DNA of 64,000 bases from Bacteroidales bacterium (GTDB lineage: Bacteria > Bacteroidota > Bacteroidia > Bacteroidales > UBA932), in assembly GCA_017634595.1 (NCBI GenBank), contig JAGBNC010000024.1:1-64000 (forward strand). Reading direction: 5' to 3'. Positions 16,562 to 25,075 of this stretch are shown here, one piece after another (the stretch's first letter is position 1; every line of letters begins with the position of its first letter). Both the position numbers and the translations under genes were made by a program. The notes beneath the pieces are model-generated. The model did no database searches. It saw nothing but the letters and a program-made list of their open reading frames with translations, and was not told the DNA's origin.

Positions 16562-19336
16562 ATGAAAGCATCGAGATATTTAATTGCAGCGGTAGTTTTC
16601 GCCTTGTTCGTCTCGTGCGAGGAGGGGCTCGAAGAAGCAATACAGATTCCAAATACGTCTGAGGTGGACGATAAAGAAGTTGTATTCTATGCGTCAGCAG
16701 AAACACCTCTAGAGAGCAAAGCTGCTGTACAGGAAGATTCTCACAGTATCTGGTGGGAACCTGGAGACCAGATAAAAGTATTCAGCGGGACTGCTGAAGG
16801 GGTTTTTACAACCAACTTAAAGCAGTCTTCCTCAAAAGCACTATTCAGGGGCTCTTTCGCGGATGGAGAGAAGGGAGACTATTGTATTGCTGTTTATCCT
16901 GCAAAGGCGGCTCAATCTATGGAGGGCAATAAGATATGTGTATCTATTCCCACAAATCAGGTTGCCACTGAGGGCTCTTTCGATCCTAACGCTTATGTTG
17001 CTCTTGCAAGGACCGAGGATTCAAATCTTCTCTTTTACAGTGTCTGCGGAGGGCTGAAATTCTCTATAGATAGAGACGATATTATCAAGGTTGAATTAGA
17101 GACTAGTAATACAGTGACAGGAACATATGAGGCTTATATTACGGCCTCGGCTTCGGGTGCGATTACCTCATATGGCCTTGGCTCTGAAGTAAGCGGGAAC
17201 AAATATGTCACTATGAAGTATGCAAACGAACGGACATTTAAATCAAATACTCCATATTATCTCGTGCTAAAACCCCATACTATGGGAAGTTACACCATAC
17301 GTCTGTTTACCAGTTCCGGAGCGGTAGGTACCTTCAAGTCCAGCAAACAAGTTATTGTCAAAGCGGGAACGTTCGGCGTAATAGAGCAACTTGACAGGTT
17401 CTGCAGCTGGGCAGATAATAGAATAATTGAGCCAGACGCAGTTGATTTAGGACTGCCTTCAGGTTTGAAGTGGGGCTCATTTAATCTTGGTGCATCTTCA
17501 CCTGCGTCTTATGGCAGCTATTTTGCCTGGGGCGAGACCACTAATAACAAAGGCCCCCTGGATTTTTCTTGGAGGTCATATGAGGTTGATGGATACAATA
17601 ATAGTGACGGAAAAACAGTCTTGAGCTCAGATGATGATGCTGCTACCGTTAACCTTGGCGGAAAATGGAGGATGCCGGAGGCGGCAGAGTTCACGGAACT
17701 CATAGACAATTGTCAGTGGACATGGTGCAAAGAGTCAGGGATATATGGATATACGGCGACAGGGCCCAACGGGAATAGCATATTCTTTCCTGCTGGCGGC
17801 TTTAGTTACAATGGACATCTTATATCCCTTCAGGAGAATGGAAATTACTGGTCGGCTACATTAAGCTCTGAAACAACAAGCGCAGGACAATGGCTAGATT
17901 TCAAAAAAACGTCTGTTGCGGTTGGATGGAATGCAAGGGCTATGGGTGCTCAGATACGTCCGGTGACAATGGCGGGAGATTATATTATGCCATCATCGGT
18001 AACTCTTAATGAATCTTCGCTTGAGCTGACAAAAGGTGAGTCGTATAAACTTGAGGCATCGGTAATGCCGGTTTATTCTGCATACAAATCTTTCTTGTGG
18101 ACAAGCTCAAATACTTCAGTAGTAACAGTAAACGATAACGGACTCGTTACTGCAATAGGATCAGGTGCAGCAACTGTTACTGCTACTACACAATACGGGG
18201 GCGTATCCGCAAAATGTGCTGTGCGAGTTTATAATATGCCGGAATCAATAGAGCTGAGCGCCGACGCCGTTGACCTTGCGGTTGGCGAATCCATAAAGAT
18301 CACAGCAACAATCCATCCGGAGGATGTTAAGGACAAGACTCCTCTGTGGAGCAGTTCTGATAAAAGTGTTGCATCAGTGTCTTCTGACGGTACGGTCACA
18401 GGAGTATCCGAAGGTGAGGCAACGATTACGGCTCAATCTAGTAATGGCATTTCCGCGTCCGCATCAGTCATTGTAAAAAACCTCTCTGTGGAGAGTGTGT
18501 CTTTAAGTAAGTCTGAATTGACTTTAATGGTTGGTAGTTTTAGTAAATTAGCAGAAACTATTACACCTTCAAATGCGGCTGATAAAAGACTTACATGGCT
18601 CTCGAGCGAATCATCTGTAGCATCGGTCTCATCCGATGGATTAATATGCGCGAAAGCTATTGGCACTGCCATAATAAGTGTCATTACTCACGACAGGAAC
18701 AAAGTTGCCAAATGCACACTAACAGTTGTTGAGAGTGATACTCAGCCCAAAGCGATTGATTTAGGACTATCAGTAAAATGGGGGTCGAAGAATGTAGGAG
18801 CGAGTTCGCCAGAAGACTACGGTCAATACTTCTCGTGGGGAGAAACAGAGCCAAAAACATCATTCTTCTGGGATAATTATATCTGGGGAACAGGAACGTA
18901 TTCAAATTTCACAAAATACTATGATGGTGATTATACTTCATTAGCCAGTGCTGATCAAGTTCCATCTATCAGGTACACAAGCAAATGGCGGATGCCAACA
19001 TGCATTCAAATTAAGGAACTTATTGATAATTGTACCTGGAAAGAAACTACTCTCAACGGAGTGGATGGCTATGAGGTTAAGAGCAATAAAAACTCCAATT
19101 CGATTTTCATTCCAAAGTCAGGATCATTCCGTAATTCTGCCTCTCTTTCATTTGCAGGCTATGAGGCGTGTCTATGGGGGTCGACGTATTGCTGTAGTTA
19201 TTATTCTGCGCCCCGTTACAGCTATCTGGGAATAGATGTGGAAAATCCTGCTTACGCGCATATTATTGATTGTGACAATGTAAGGGTCACTTATTTAGAC
19301 CGATGGTGGGGTATTCCTATTCGCCCTGTTTATTAA
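16562..19336 (+). CDS. Large surface lipoprotein: fimbrillin-like domain, two FISUMP domains, three Big_2 repeats
   Basis: A 924-residue lipoprotein (MKASRYLIAAVVFALFVSC). Order: a fimbrillin-like N-domain (about 30-285, with ESKAAVQ and WWEPGDQIKVFSG); FISUMP domain 1 (about 293-466, VDLGLPSGLKWGSFNLGAS... to GAQIRPV); three bacterial Ig-like Big_2 repeats (about 476-724, each with W-x-S-S-[DNE]-x-S-V); and FISUMP domain 2 (about 729-924, IDLGLSVKWGSKNVGASSPE... to GIPIRPVY). Probably an extended surface adhesin. ATGs at 16556 and 16562 are both possible starts. Base composition is clearly more AT-rich than in the housekeeping genes, suggesting relaxed or foreign origin. Confidence 0.8.
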   Translation: MKASRYLIAAVVFALFVSCEEGLEEAIQIPNTSEVDDKEVVFYASAETPLESKAAVQEDSHSIWWEPGDQIKVFSGTAEGVFTTNLKQSSSKALFRGSFADGEKGDYCIAVYPAKAAQSMEGNKICVSIPTNQVATEGSFDPNAYVALARTEDSNLLFYSVCGGLKFSIDRDDIIKVELETSNTVTGTYEAYITASASGAITSYGLGSEVSGNKYVTMKYANERTFKSNTPYYLVLKPHTMGSYTIRLFTSSGAVGTFKSSKQVIVKAGTFGVIEQLDRFCSWADNRIIEPDAVDLGLPSGLKWGSFNLGASSPASYGSYFAWGETTNNKGPLDFSWRSYEVDGYNNSDGKTVLSSDDDAATVNLGGKWRMPEAAEFTELIDNCQWTWCKESGIYGYTATGPNGNSIFFPAGGFSYNGHLISLQENGNYWSATLSSETTSAGQWLDFKKTSVAVGWNARAMGAQIRPVTMAGDYIMPSSVTLNESSLELTKGESYKLEASVMPVYSAYKSFLWTSSNTSVVTVNDNGLVTAIGSGAATVTATTQYGGVSAKCAVRVYNMPESIELSADAVDLAVGESIKITATIHPEDVKDKTPLWSSSDKSVASVSSDGTVTGVSEGEATITAQSSNGISASASVIVKNLSVESVSLSKSELTLMVGSFSKLAETITPSNAADKRLTWLSSESSVASVSSDGLICAKAIGTAIISVITHDRNKVAKCTLTVVESDTQPKAIDLGLSVKWGSKNVGASSPEDYGQYFSWGETEPKTSFFWDNYIWGTGTYSNFTKYYDGDYTSLASADQVPSIRYTSKWRMPTCIQIKELIDNCTWKETTLNGVDGYEVKSNKNSNSIFIPKSGSFRNSASLSFAGYEACLWGSTYCCSYYSAPRYSYLGIDVENPAYAHIIDCDNVRVTYLDRWWGIPIRPVY

Positions 19337-19343
19337 TAAAAAT

Positions 19344-19589
19344 ATGGAGGAAACAATTATCAGGATTCTATCCGGTAAAACGAACCATCAATGCAGTCGT
19401 GAAGAATTGATACAAGAAGTGAAAGGTCTCGGCCTTTATCATGAGTTTGGGTTCGATGATGCTTTTCGCAATTTAATTAGGAATGGCATCATATCAGAGC
19501 AGACCATTACGACACCAGATGGAGGAATATATAATTCGGTCACATTGAAGCAAATTTCGCAAAATCTCTTGCTATCTTTGCATCCGTGA
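19344..19589 (+). CDS. Small winged-helix-like protein
   Basis: An 81-residue protein starting 7 nt after the lipoprotein stop. The pattern of short helices followed by a beta hairpin (SREELIQEVKGLG, FDDAFRNLIRNGIISEQTI, PDGGIYNSVTL) is what a winged-helix DNA-binding fold looks like at this size, but there is no family I recognise. It may be a local regulator. Its last codons overlap the next gene's GTG start (GTGA), and its 3' end contains that gene's -7 box. Confidence 0.55.
   Translation: MEETIIRILSGKTNHQCSREELIQEVKGLGLYHEFGFDDAFRNLIRNGIISEQTITTPDGGIYNSVTLKQISQNLLLSLHP
19573..19580 (+). promoter_or_regulatory. Internal -7 box 5 nt before a GTG start
   Basis: TATCTTTG lies inside the end of the 19344 gene, and the GTG at 19586 begins 5 nt later. 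No -33 TTG was found at 19-21 bp. If active, the transcript would be essentially leaderless. Confidence 0.4.
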
Positions 19590-20620
19590 AAAGATTCTTG
19601 TTCATACTTGTAGCTATGTTGTTGACCTTGTGCACCCAGGCGCCGAAGGCGGAGCAGGGGGTGCCGAGGCTTGTGGATACCAATGTGACGGCAGATGCCG
19701 TTTCGGCAGAGCTGACGGCCACTTTCGACCACGCTGGGAACATCAAGGAGGCGGGGTTTGAACTGCTTACGGGCGAAGGCGGCAGGAGCCTGAGGAGCGG
19801 AGCTACACCTGAGGGCAATACCATCAACACGACTTTTGAAGGTCTGCTCCCGGATACCGAATACCGCTATCTCGTGTTTTGGAGCAACGGGAGGACGGAA
19901 GTACGATCGGAGGAACGCTGCTTCCGCACGTCCGCCGCTCCTGAAGAACCTGATGACCGGCAAGGACCCGACCAACCAGACCAACCCGATCAGCCCGACC
20001 AGCCCGACCAGCCGGAGGCCCCGGTCGATCCTACATCCTTCAACCCGAATCTGCTGAAGCACCTGCTGAAGAATTGTGATACTGACGGCAACGGAGAGAT
20101 ATCGCAGGCCGAACTGCTTGCAATAGAAGAGCTTAACCTGAGCAGTATCCTGCTTGAGGACACCCGCGGGCTGGAGCTCATCGCGAACCTGAGGTCGGTT
20201 TCGTTCGGCTACAACTGGCTGACGACGCTGGACCTATCCGCCAACAAGAAGCTTGAATTCCTTTCTGCAGGAGGCGACACTCACCTGCAGGAGATAATCC
20301 TTGACAACCCGGAACTCGTGCAGACCTATTTCGTCGGCGATTCCGGAGTGAAGCATCTGGATTTCACCCGCTGCCCCAAGATCTATATCTGCGAATGGTG
20401 GGATTTCCCTGTAGAGACTGTTGATTTCACCGGCTGCGAGGACCTTCACGCAGTAAGGATTGGCAACTCAAGGCTCCGCGAGATCGACCTCTCAGCCGCA
20501 TGGAAACTCCGCCACCTGAATATCAAGGACAATCCCCTATTGCAGACCATCCGGCTCAAGAAAGGCGTTGAACTTGAATCTCTTGAGTACGATACCCACG
20601 CTCAGATTATATACAAATGA
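19586..20620 (+). CDS. Exported protein with DQP-repeat linker, EF-hand and leucine-rich-like repeats
   Basis: A 344-residue protein with an N-terminal hydrophobic signal (FLFILVAMLLTLC; the cysteine may be lipidated). It then has a beta-rich fibronectin-like domain (about 35-115) and a linker of five D-Q-P repeats. A canonical calcium loop DTDGNGEISQAE follows at about 165-176. The C-terminal ~160 residues have spaced L-x-x-L-x-L units (LTTLDLSANKKLEFL, LQEIILDNPEL) like Bacteroidota leucine-rich repeats. Start GTG at 19586 overlaps the previous stop; its own stop overlaps the next ATG (ATGA). Probably a surface protein of unknown ligand. Confidence 0.72.
   Translation: MKRFLFILVAMLLTLCTQAPKAEQGVPRLVDTNVTADAVSAELTATFDHAGNIKEAGFELLTGEGGRSLRSGATPEGNTINTTFEGLLPDTEYRYLVFWSNGRTEVRSEERCFRTSAAPEEPDDRQGPDQPDQPDQPDQPDQPEAPVDPTSFNPNLLKHLLKNCDTDGNGEISQAELLAIEELNLSSILLEDTRGLELIANLRSVSFGYNWLTTLDLSANKKLEFLSAGGDTHLQEIILDNPELVQTYFVGDSGVKHLDFTRCPKIYICEWWDFPVETVDFTGCEDLHAVRIGNSRLREIDLSAAWKLRHLNIKDNPLLQTIRLKKGVELESLEYDTHAQIIYK
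19970..20014 (+). repeat. Five 9-bp tandem repeats encoding D-Q-P
   Basis: Five in-frame copies of GAYCARCCN encode Asp-Gln-Pro, forming the linker between the N-terminal domain and the EF-hand of the 19586 product. Copy number could vary without breaking the frame. Confidence 0.9.
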
Positions 20621-21174
20621 CAAATAACCAATTAGAACTCACGTTCTTAAAACAGGCAGTCGAGCGCAAATTCGGCAGCGTGCCCTCCACTACCGCTGCA
20701 TTTGTCCGCCTGTCGGAAGACATGGGAGACCGCATCTCCCCTTCCACGCTTAAGCGCCTCTGGGGCTACGTAGGCATGACGGTAGAGCCCCGTGGTGAAA
20801 CCCTCAACACTCTGTCCCGATACGCAGGATTCCGCGACTACAAAGCTTTCAGCGAAGATCTGCAACAGACCAAAATGTCGTCGTCGGGCTACTTCAATGC
20901 GGCCCGTATCGACACGGCATCACTTCAGAAAGGAGACATTCTACGAATAGGCTGGAGGCCAGACAGGATTGTGGCCCTGGAGTACATGGGCGGTCAGCGC
21001 TTCCGCGTGATAAGTTCCGAGAATTCCAAACTTGAGGCCGGCGATGAGTTCGAAGCCCAGTCCATCGTGAAGGGCTTCCCGCTCATCATTCCTGAGATTC
21101 ACCGAAACGGCGCCAAGACCTCCTCGTTCATTGCAGGACGCGACGGAGGGATAGTGTTCATCAAGGCCGATTAG
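20617..21174 (+). CDS. Putative HTH-type cytoplasmic regulator
   Basis: A 185-residue soluble protein. The N-terminal ~85 residues include ISPSTLKRLWGYVGM followed by a short helix, a pattern seen in many Bacteroidota proteins of unknown role and likely a helix-turn-helix. The C-terminal ~95 residues are a compact beta domain (LQKGDILRIGW, RFRVISSENSKLEAGDEF) recalling small ligand or peptide-binding barrels. It is coupled to the 19586 gene through an ATGA overlap, and its 3' end overlaps the convergent kinase gene by 14 nt. I infer a regulator; the target is unknown. Confidence 0.6.
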   Translation: MTNNQLELTFLKQAVERKFGSVPSTTAAFVRLSEDMGDRISPSTLKRLWGYVGMTVEPRGETLNTLSRYAGFRDYKAFSEDLQQTKMSSSGYFNAARIDTASLQKGDILRIGWRPDRIVALEYMGGQRFRVISSENSKLEAGDEFEAQSIVKGFPLIIPEIHRNGAKTSSFIAGRDGGIVFIKAD

Positions 21175-22036
21175 AAGCTCCGCGCACCTGCTCTACGGCG
21201 TCCAGGAACAACTCCTCAACGGGATCGGCACGTCTTAGTGCAAGCCACACCACAAGCCCGGCTATAAGCGCCAGGGCAGCAAATATCGACCACGTTAAAG
21301 AGCCACGCCGCCCAACATGCTCAAGATCAGAGCGCAGCTCATCGGCAGAGATATACCTCTGCTCCCTATCTGCACGTGTGCACTTGCGGGCAAACTTGGA
21401 GAATGCCGGGCCCATGTCCTTCATGATCATGCCCAGGGAATAGATGTCGCTCAACGCATCTGCCTGACATCCCTCAACCACCTCCGGAGCAGCATACTTG
21501 AGAGTGCCGGCAGGCCCTTTGCCAGTAAGAATGGAATCGGTATCGGACAGGCCGAAATCGAGGATTTTAGCATATCCTCCAGAACGGGTAATGAGTATAT
21601 TCTCAGGCTTCAAATCCTTATGTATCACCTGCTTGTGATGAATATACGACAGGGCGTCGCAGATATCGCACAGCACCCTGGTACGGAGAGCCACATCGTC
21701 ATGGGTACTAAGCCACACATCCAACGGTTCCCCGTCTATCCACTCCATCTCAATAGCGTCCCCATATCCGGGAAGAGTCACCCAATCAAGTATCTCACAT
21801 ATACCTGGGTGTTTGAGCGAAGCGCCGATCTCATATTCTCTGCGGAGAATACGCTGCTGGACAGGGTCGTCCTTATGCCCGGCTTGCAAACATTTATAGA
21901 CCACCACCCTGTCATTCCTGTGCCCCTTAAGGAGGAGGTAAGGGCCCGACTGCGATTCTTGGAGCAGCTCCAGGCCGGCATGGGCTGGAGGCTGCATGTC
22001 AGGAACAGAGCCGAAAAAACCGGAAGTGTTGATCAT
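21161..22036 (-). CDS. Hanks-type Ser/Thr protein kinase with C-terminal membrane anchor
   Basis: A 291-residue kinase. Visible: the beta3 lysine in VVYKCL (about K48), the catalytic loop HKDLKPEN (139-146), DFG (160-162) and APE (183-185). One transmembrane segment (about 246-267) near the C-terminus leaves only ~24 residues beyond it and no sensor domain. It phosphorylates Ser/Thr on unknown substrates. The glycine-rich loop is degenerate (QESQSGPYLLLKG). It is divergent from the WG-repeat and outer-membrane-like genes at 22100-23925, which may be functional partners. An ATG at 22045 is an alternative start. A TAAATTTG box is at 22071-22064. Confidence 0.87.
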   Translation of the reverse strand: MINTSGFFGSVPDMQPPAHAGLELLQESQSGPYLLLKGHRNDRVVVYKCLQAGHKDDPVQQRILRREYEIGASLKHPGICEILDWVTLPGYGDAIEMEWIDGEPLDVWLSTHDDVALRTRVLCDICDALSYIHHKQVIHKDLKPENILITRSGGYAKILDFGLSDTDSILTGKGPAGTLKYAAPEVVEGCQADALSDIYSLGMIMKDMGPAFSKFARKCTRADREQRYISADELRSDLEHVGRRGSLTWSIFAALALIAGLVVWLALRRADPVEELFLDAVEQVRGASNRP

Positions 22037-22099
22037 AAAGGGCAAAAAATGCTTTTAAACTTTCAAATTTAAGGTATTTTGATTAATTTTAAAATCCAA

Positions 22100-22678
22100 A
22101 TGTCAAAATGGTGCTCATATATTTTGCTCCTTGCCGTCACTCTGGGTATCCCCTGCTGCCGGCAGGCTGCATCAGCACCTCGAATATCAGCCACAAAGGC
22201 TTATGACGATTCGGTGTACTGCTTCAACATGCGGTCAATCGTTAGCCGTGACGGGCTCAAAGGCATCACCGATCTTGAAGGTAATGTGGTGCTCCCTCTC
22301 GAATGGGACAGTATTGAGTTCCTGGACGACGATGTGGCTCTACTCTCAAGGTCGGGTCTATGGTACCTAAGTACAAGGGACGGGCGCATTTTTGGCCAAA
22401 GTGATGATGCATCGGAACTTGAAGCCTCCTTCAAAGAAATGTTCACCCGCATGCAAGAAGATGACATGCGCTATTGGGACGACGTGCTTGACCAGCTTGA
22501 AGCGCTGTCGCATGCCTGCATAGCAAGCGCTCGCAAGGGCATGAATGAAAGCATATTAAGCCAGCGTAACAAGCTGCAGCAACTGCTCGAGGAGAGCCAC
22601 GGCACGGCAATGACTAAAGAACAGGAGAAGCGCCTGGAGCTCATCGAATCTGAATTCTCATCCCTGTACCACCGATGA
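22100..22678 (+). CDS. Exported WG-repeat-like protein
   Basis: A 192-residue protein with an N-terminal signal-like segment (CSYILLLAVTLGIPCC, possibly a lipoprotein). A segment around residues 55-110 reads SRDGLKGITDLEGNVVLPLEWDSIE..., the pattern of WG/KWG repeats, with a second, partial repeat (SRSGLWYLSTRDG). The C-terminal half is a charged coiled-coil-like helix region. It overlaps the next gene by ATGA, and is divergent from the kinase gene. Its role is unknown; WG-repeat proteins are often extracytoplasmic binding proteins. Confidence 0.65.
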   Translation: MSKWCSYILLLAVTLGIPCCRQAASAPRISATKAYDDSVYCFNMRSIVSRDGLKGITDLEGNVVLPLEWDSIEFLDDDVALLSRSGLWYLSTRDGRIFGQSDDASELEASFKEMFTRMQEDDMRYWDDVLDQLEALSHACIASARKGMNESILSQRNKLQQLLEESHGTAMTKEQEKRLELIESEFSSLYHR

Positions 22679-23925
22679 AACGACTCCTGCTGATTATTCT
22701 GCAGTTACTTGCAGTTCTAACATCCTCGGCTCAAACGCCCAGGCAGATTAAGGCCGGAGGCGATTTCCTGTGGGCTGAGGGCAGGGGCAAAAGTCCCTCC
22801 GAAGCCGACGCATCAGCTACGGCGGCACTGGCTGAAAAGTTGGCTGCCACTGATATTATGCACGCTGCACCATCTGAGAGCCGTGCTATCTGGAGCACCT
22901 ACGCGGCAGATATCCGGGAGTGCTCGCTTCTTACGTACGAGGCCGATGGTACTGCCTTAAGATACATAGCATGGAAGGATGTTCCGCAGCTCTTCAGCAG
23001 AAGATGGCGGAAGGTACGGGAGCTTGCAAGATCGGCGGGGAAAGCAATGCAAGACGGCAAAACCGACATCGCTCGCACTTACTGCTATTGGGCTGATACT
23101 TATCTGCTTACCCTTCCGCCGGGCGAAGAAGCACTGCGGGCTGACATGTCCCGGATGAAGAGACAGTTAGGCGGCGGCACAGTCACAGCGGTCAGGATAA
23201 GAAACGTAGAGTCGGAAGTCAGAACAATCCGGAGCGCTCTTTCTCTTGACGTCCCCAAGGCTGCTGCCGTAAAGCACGCACCGCCGGCACATCCCGTAGC
23301 ACGCGAGTATTGCACCGCTCCCCTCCGGCCCGCCATCGCTACGCTGCCGCAGTCGGAGGGTAAGTTGTTATTACCCAGCTGCTTGCAGCAGAAAGAATCC
23401 AACCCGCGAATAGTTTTCCGCAAGCCGCAAAACATGGCCCCGATACCAACGGCCCCTCGCCCGGCAAGATTTAAATTACTGGCAAGCACAGAATTAGGCA
23501 GCGCTGCGGCCTTCGGCGGCCGTCTGATATGGCAGCCGGGGCGTTTCGGGCCATACTTAAGCGCAAGGAGCAGCTTCAGCAACAAAGCCGCCGATTACGC
23601 ATGCAAGAGCGACGGCACGTCAGACTTCGGCTTCTTCTGGGCCAACGGTGCTGCGAGCGGCAGCAGGACCGCTTTCAGCACAGGCTTGGTCTGCCAGGCA
23701 TTCAAGTTCTTAAGTATTTATGCCGGAGCAGGATACGCCGATGACGCCGTGTTTTGGGAGGACACCTCCGATCTGTGGGCCCGGGTGGAAGACCTCTCCG
23801 CCAAAGGCTTGCTGACCGAAGCCGGTGTCATTTTGAACATAGGGCGATTCAACATAGGCAGCGGCATATCTTTGACCTCTTTTTCACGCCCCTGCATCAT
23901 CATAGATGCCGGGATATCCTTCTGA
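22675..23925 (+). CDS. Exported protein with C-terminal beta-barrel-like domain
   Basis: A 416-residue protein with a signal peptide (LLLIILQLLAVLTSSAQ). The N-terminal part (about 28-60, FLWAEGRGKSPSEADASATAALAEKL) resembles the LPP20/DUF4384-like start found in envelope proteins. A proline-rich low-complexity linker spans about 200-265. The last ~150 residues alternate aromatic and small residues in short strands (LIWQPGRFGPYLSARSSF, FLSIYAGAGYADDAVFW) and end in F, as outer-membrane barrels do. Coupled to 22100 by an ATGA overlap. I infer an envelope complex partner of the divergent kinase. Confidence 0.65.
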   Translation: MKRLLLIILQLLAVLTSSAQTPRQIKAGGDFLWAEGRGKSPSEADASATAALAEKLAATDIMHAAPSESRAIWSTYAADIRECSLLTYEADGTALRYIAWKDVPQLFSRRWRKVRELARSAGKAMQDGKTDIARTYCYWADTYLLTLPPGEEALRADMSRMKRQLGGGTVTAVRIRNVESEVRTIRSALSLDVPKAAAVKHAPPAHPVAREYCTAPLRPAIATLPQSEGKLLLPSCLQQKESNPRIVFRKPQNMAPIPTAPRPARFKLLASTELGSAAAFGGRLIWQPGRFGPYLSARSSFSNKAADYACKSDGTSDFGFFWANGAASGSRTAFSTGLVCQAFKFLSIYAGAGYADDAVFWEDTSDLWARVEDLSAKGLLTEAGVILNIGRFNIGSGISLTSFSRPCIIIDAGISF

Positions 23926-23934
23926 GTTTCAATT

Positions 23935-24429
23935 ATGACAGACTTTGCAGCCATAGACTTCGAGACGGCTAACGAGTGCCCGAGCAGCGTGTGCAGCGTG
24001 GGAGTGGTGATAGTGCGGGGCGGGGAGATCGTGGACAGCTTTTACAGCTTGATACATCCGGAGCCGGAATACTATCAGTGGTTCTGCCGGCAGGTGCATG
24101 GGCTCAGCGAAGAAGACACCTGGGACGCTCCCGTTTTCCCGTACGTGTGGGAACAGATTGCGCCAAAGATTGAAGGGCTGCCGCTGGTGGCGCACAACGC
24201 CCGTTTCGACGAAGGGTGCCTGAAAGCCGTGTTCAAGGTGTATCAGATGGATTATCCTGACTACGTGTTCTTTGACACGCTGGCGGCATCGCGCCGGCAC
24301 TTCGGCTGCGCCCTTCCCAACCACCAGCTCCAGACAGTTGCGGCAGCGTGCGGCTATGACCTGCAGCATCACCACCATGCCCTTGCCGATGCCGAGGCCT
24401 GCGCACAGATTGCCATCAAACTGCTATAA
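23935..24429 (+). CDS. DnaQ-like 3'-5' exonuclease (DEDDh)
   Basis: A 164-residue stand-alone exonuclease domain. Exo I is visible as AIDFET (D8, E10), Exo II in LVAHNARFDEG, and Exo III as HHALADAEA with the DEDDh-type histidine. It removes nucleotides from DNA 3' ends, either as proofreading or RNase T-like trimming. It is shorter than full DnaQ or DinG fusions and matches small Bacteroidota paralogues. It ends convergently with the SprT gene with a 14-nt overlap. Confidence 0.88.
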   Translation: MTDFAAIDFETANECPSSVCSVGVVIVRGGEIVDSFYSLIHPEPEYYQWFCRQVHGLSEEDTWDAPVFPYVWEQIAPKIEGLPLVAHNARFDEGCLKAVFKVYQMDYPDYVFFDTLAASRRHFGCALPNHQLQTVAAACGYDLQHHHHALADAEACAQIAIKLL

Positions 24430-25075
24430 CAGTTGCGCCCTCGAGGTGACGGTTTATTTCGTCCCGTTCCAGAAAATATACCCTGAGCGCTGAAGAATTG
24501 GGGAAACGGGCGAAGAAGCTGTCTTCCGTAATATAGAAATCGACGGAGGCTACTTTCCCGCTCAACATCAGGCCGTTGCGATAGGCTCTCATCCTGCTTG
24601 CGATACGCGGCACCACCTTGACTCCGCTGCGCCCGTCGCGGAGCATGACTACGGCCACCACCCGCACTCGCGGCCGGGTGTCCCGCATCTTCGCTGCCTG
24701 CTCCGGCGAACTCTTGTGCGAGACACGTATGTGCCTGCCGTAGTTGCTGTTGATGGCGTCCATAATCCGTCTGAACACCTTGCCATGAGACGAACTGTCC
24801 TTAATGCCCTTCAGGCCTATGTAGTAATGAATCATCTCATGTATGATGGTATCTTCCCACTCGTCCTCGGGCAGGTCGAAACTGGAGCTAAAGCATAGCC
24901 TGAAATCGTACAACTCCTCCTTGCCGAACAACTTGCGCCGGCGTTTGTACCGGCATATGCCAACGTAACTTACCGCCTTGCCTATGTAGATGGACACCTG
25001 AGGCAGGGTATCATCGAAGAACAGCTTGTTGAACTCATCAAACTTCTGCTGCGCGTATGTCTGGGTTATTGTCAC
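24416..25075 (-). CDS. SprT-like zinc metalloprotease-domain protein
   Basis: A 219-residue protein with the SprT motif HEMIHYYIG (H79, E80, H83) and a downstream histidine in SSSHGKVFRRIM. SprT/Spartan-like domains act in repair of DNA-protein crosslinks in eukaryotes; the bacterial role is less clear. The C-terminal ~90 residues form an extra beta-rich region. Last gene of the NIF3 - thioesterase - SprT operon, coupled by an ATGA overlap at 25072. Its 3' end overlaps the convergent exonuclease. Confidence 0.85.
   Translation of the reverse strand: MTITQTYAQQKFDEFNKLFFDDTLPQVSIYIGKAVSYVGICRYKRRRKLFGKEELYDFRLCFSSSFDLPEDEWEDTIIHEMIHYYIGLKGIKDSSSHGKVFRRIMDAINSNYGRHIRVSHKSSPEQAAKMRDTRPRVRVVAVVMLRDGRSGVKVVPRIASRMRAYRNGLMLSGKVASVDFYITEDSFFARFPNSSALRVYFLERDEINRHLEGATVIAV

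Noticed and set aside
19970-20014. Short tandem repeats considered as a phase-variation tract
   Set aside because: The unit is 9 bp and in frame, so copy changes would not switch the gene off.
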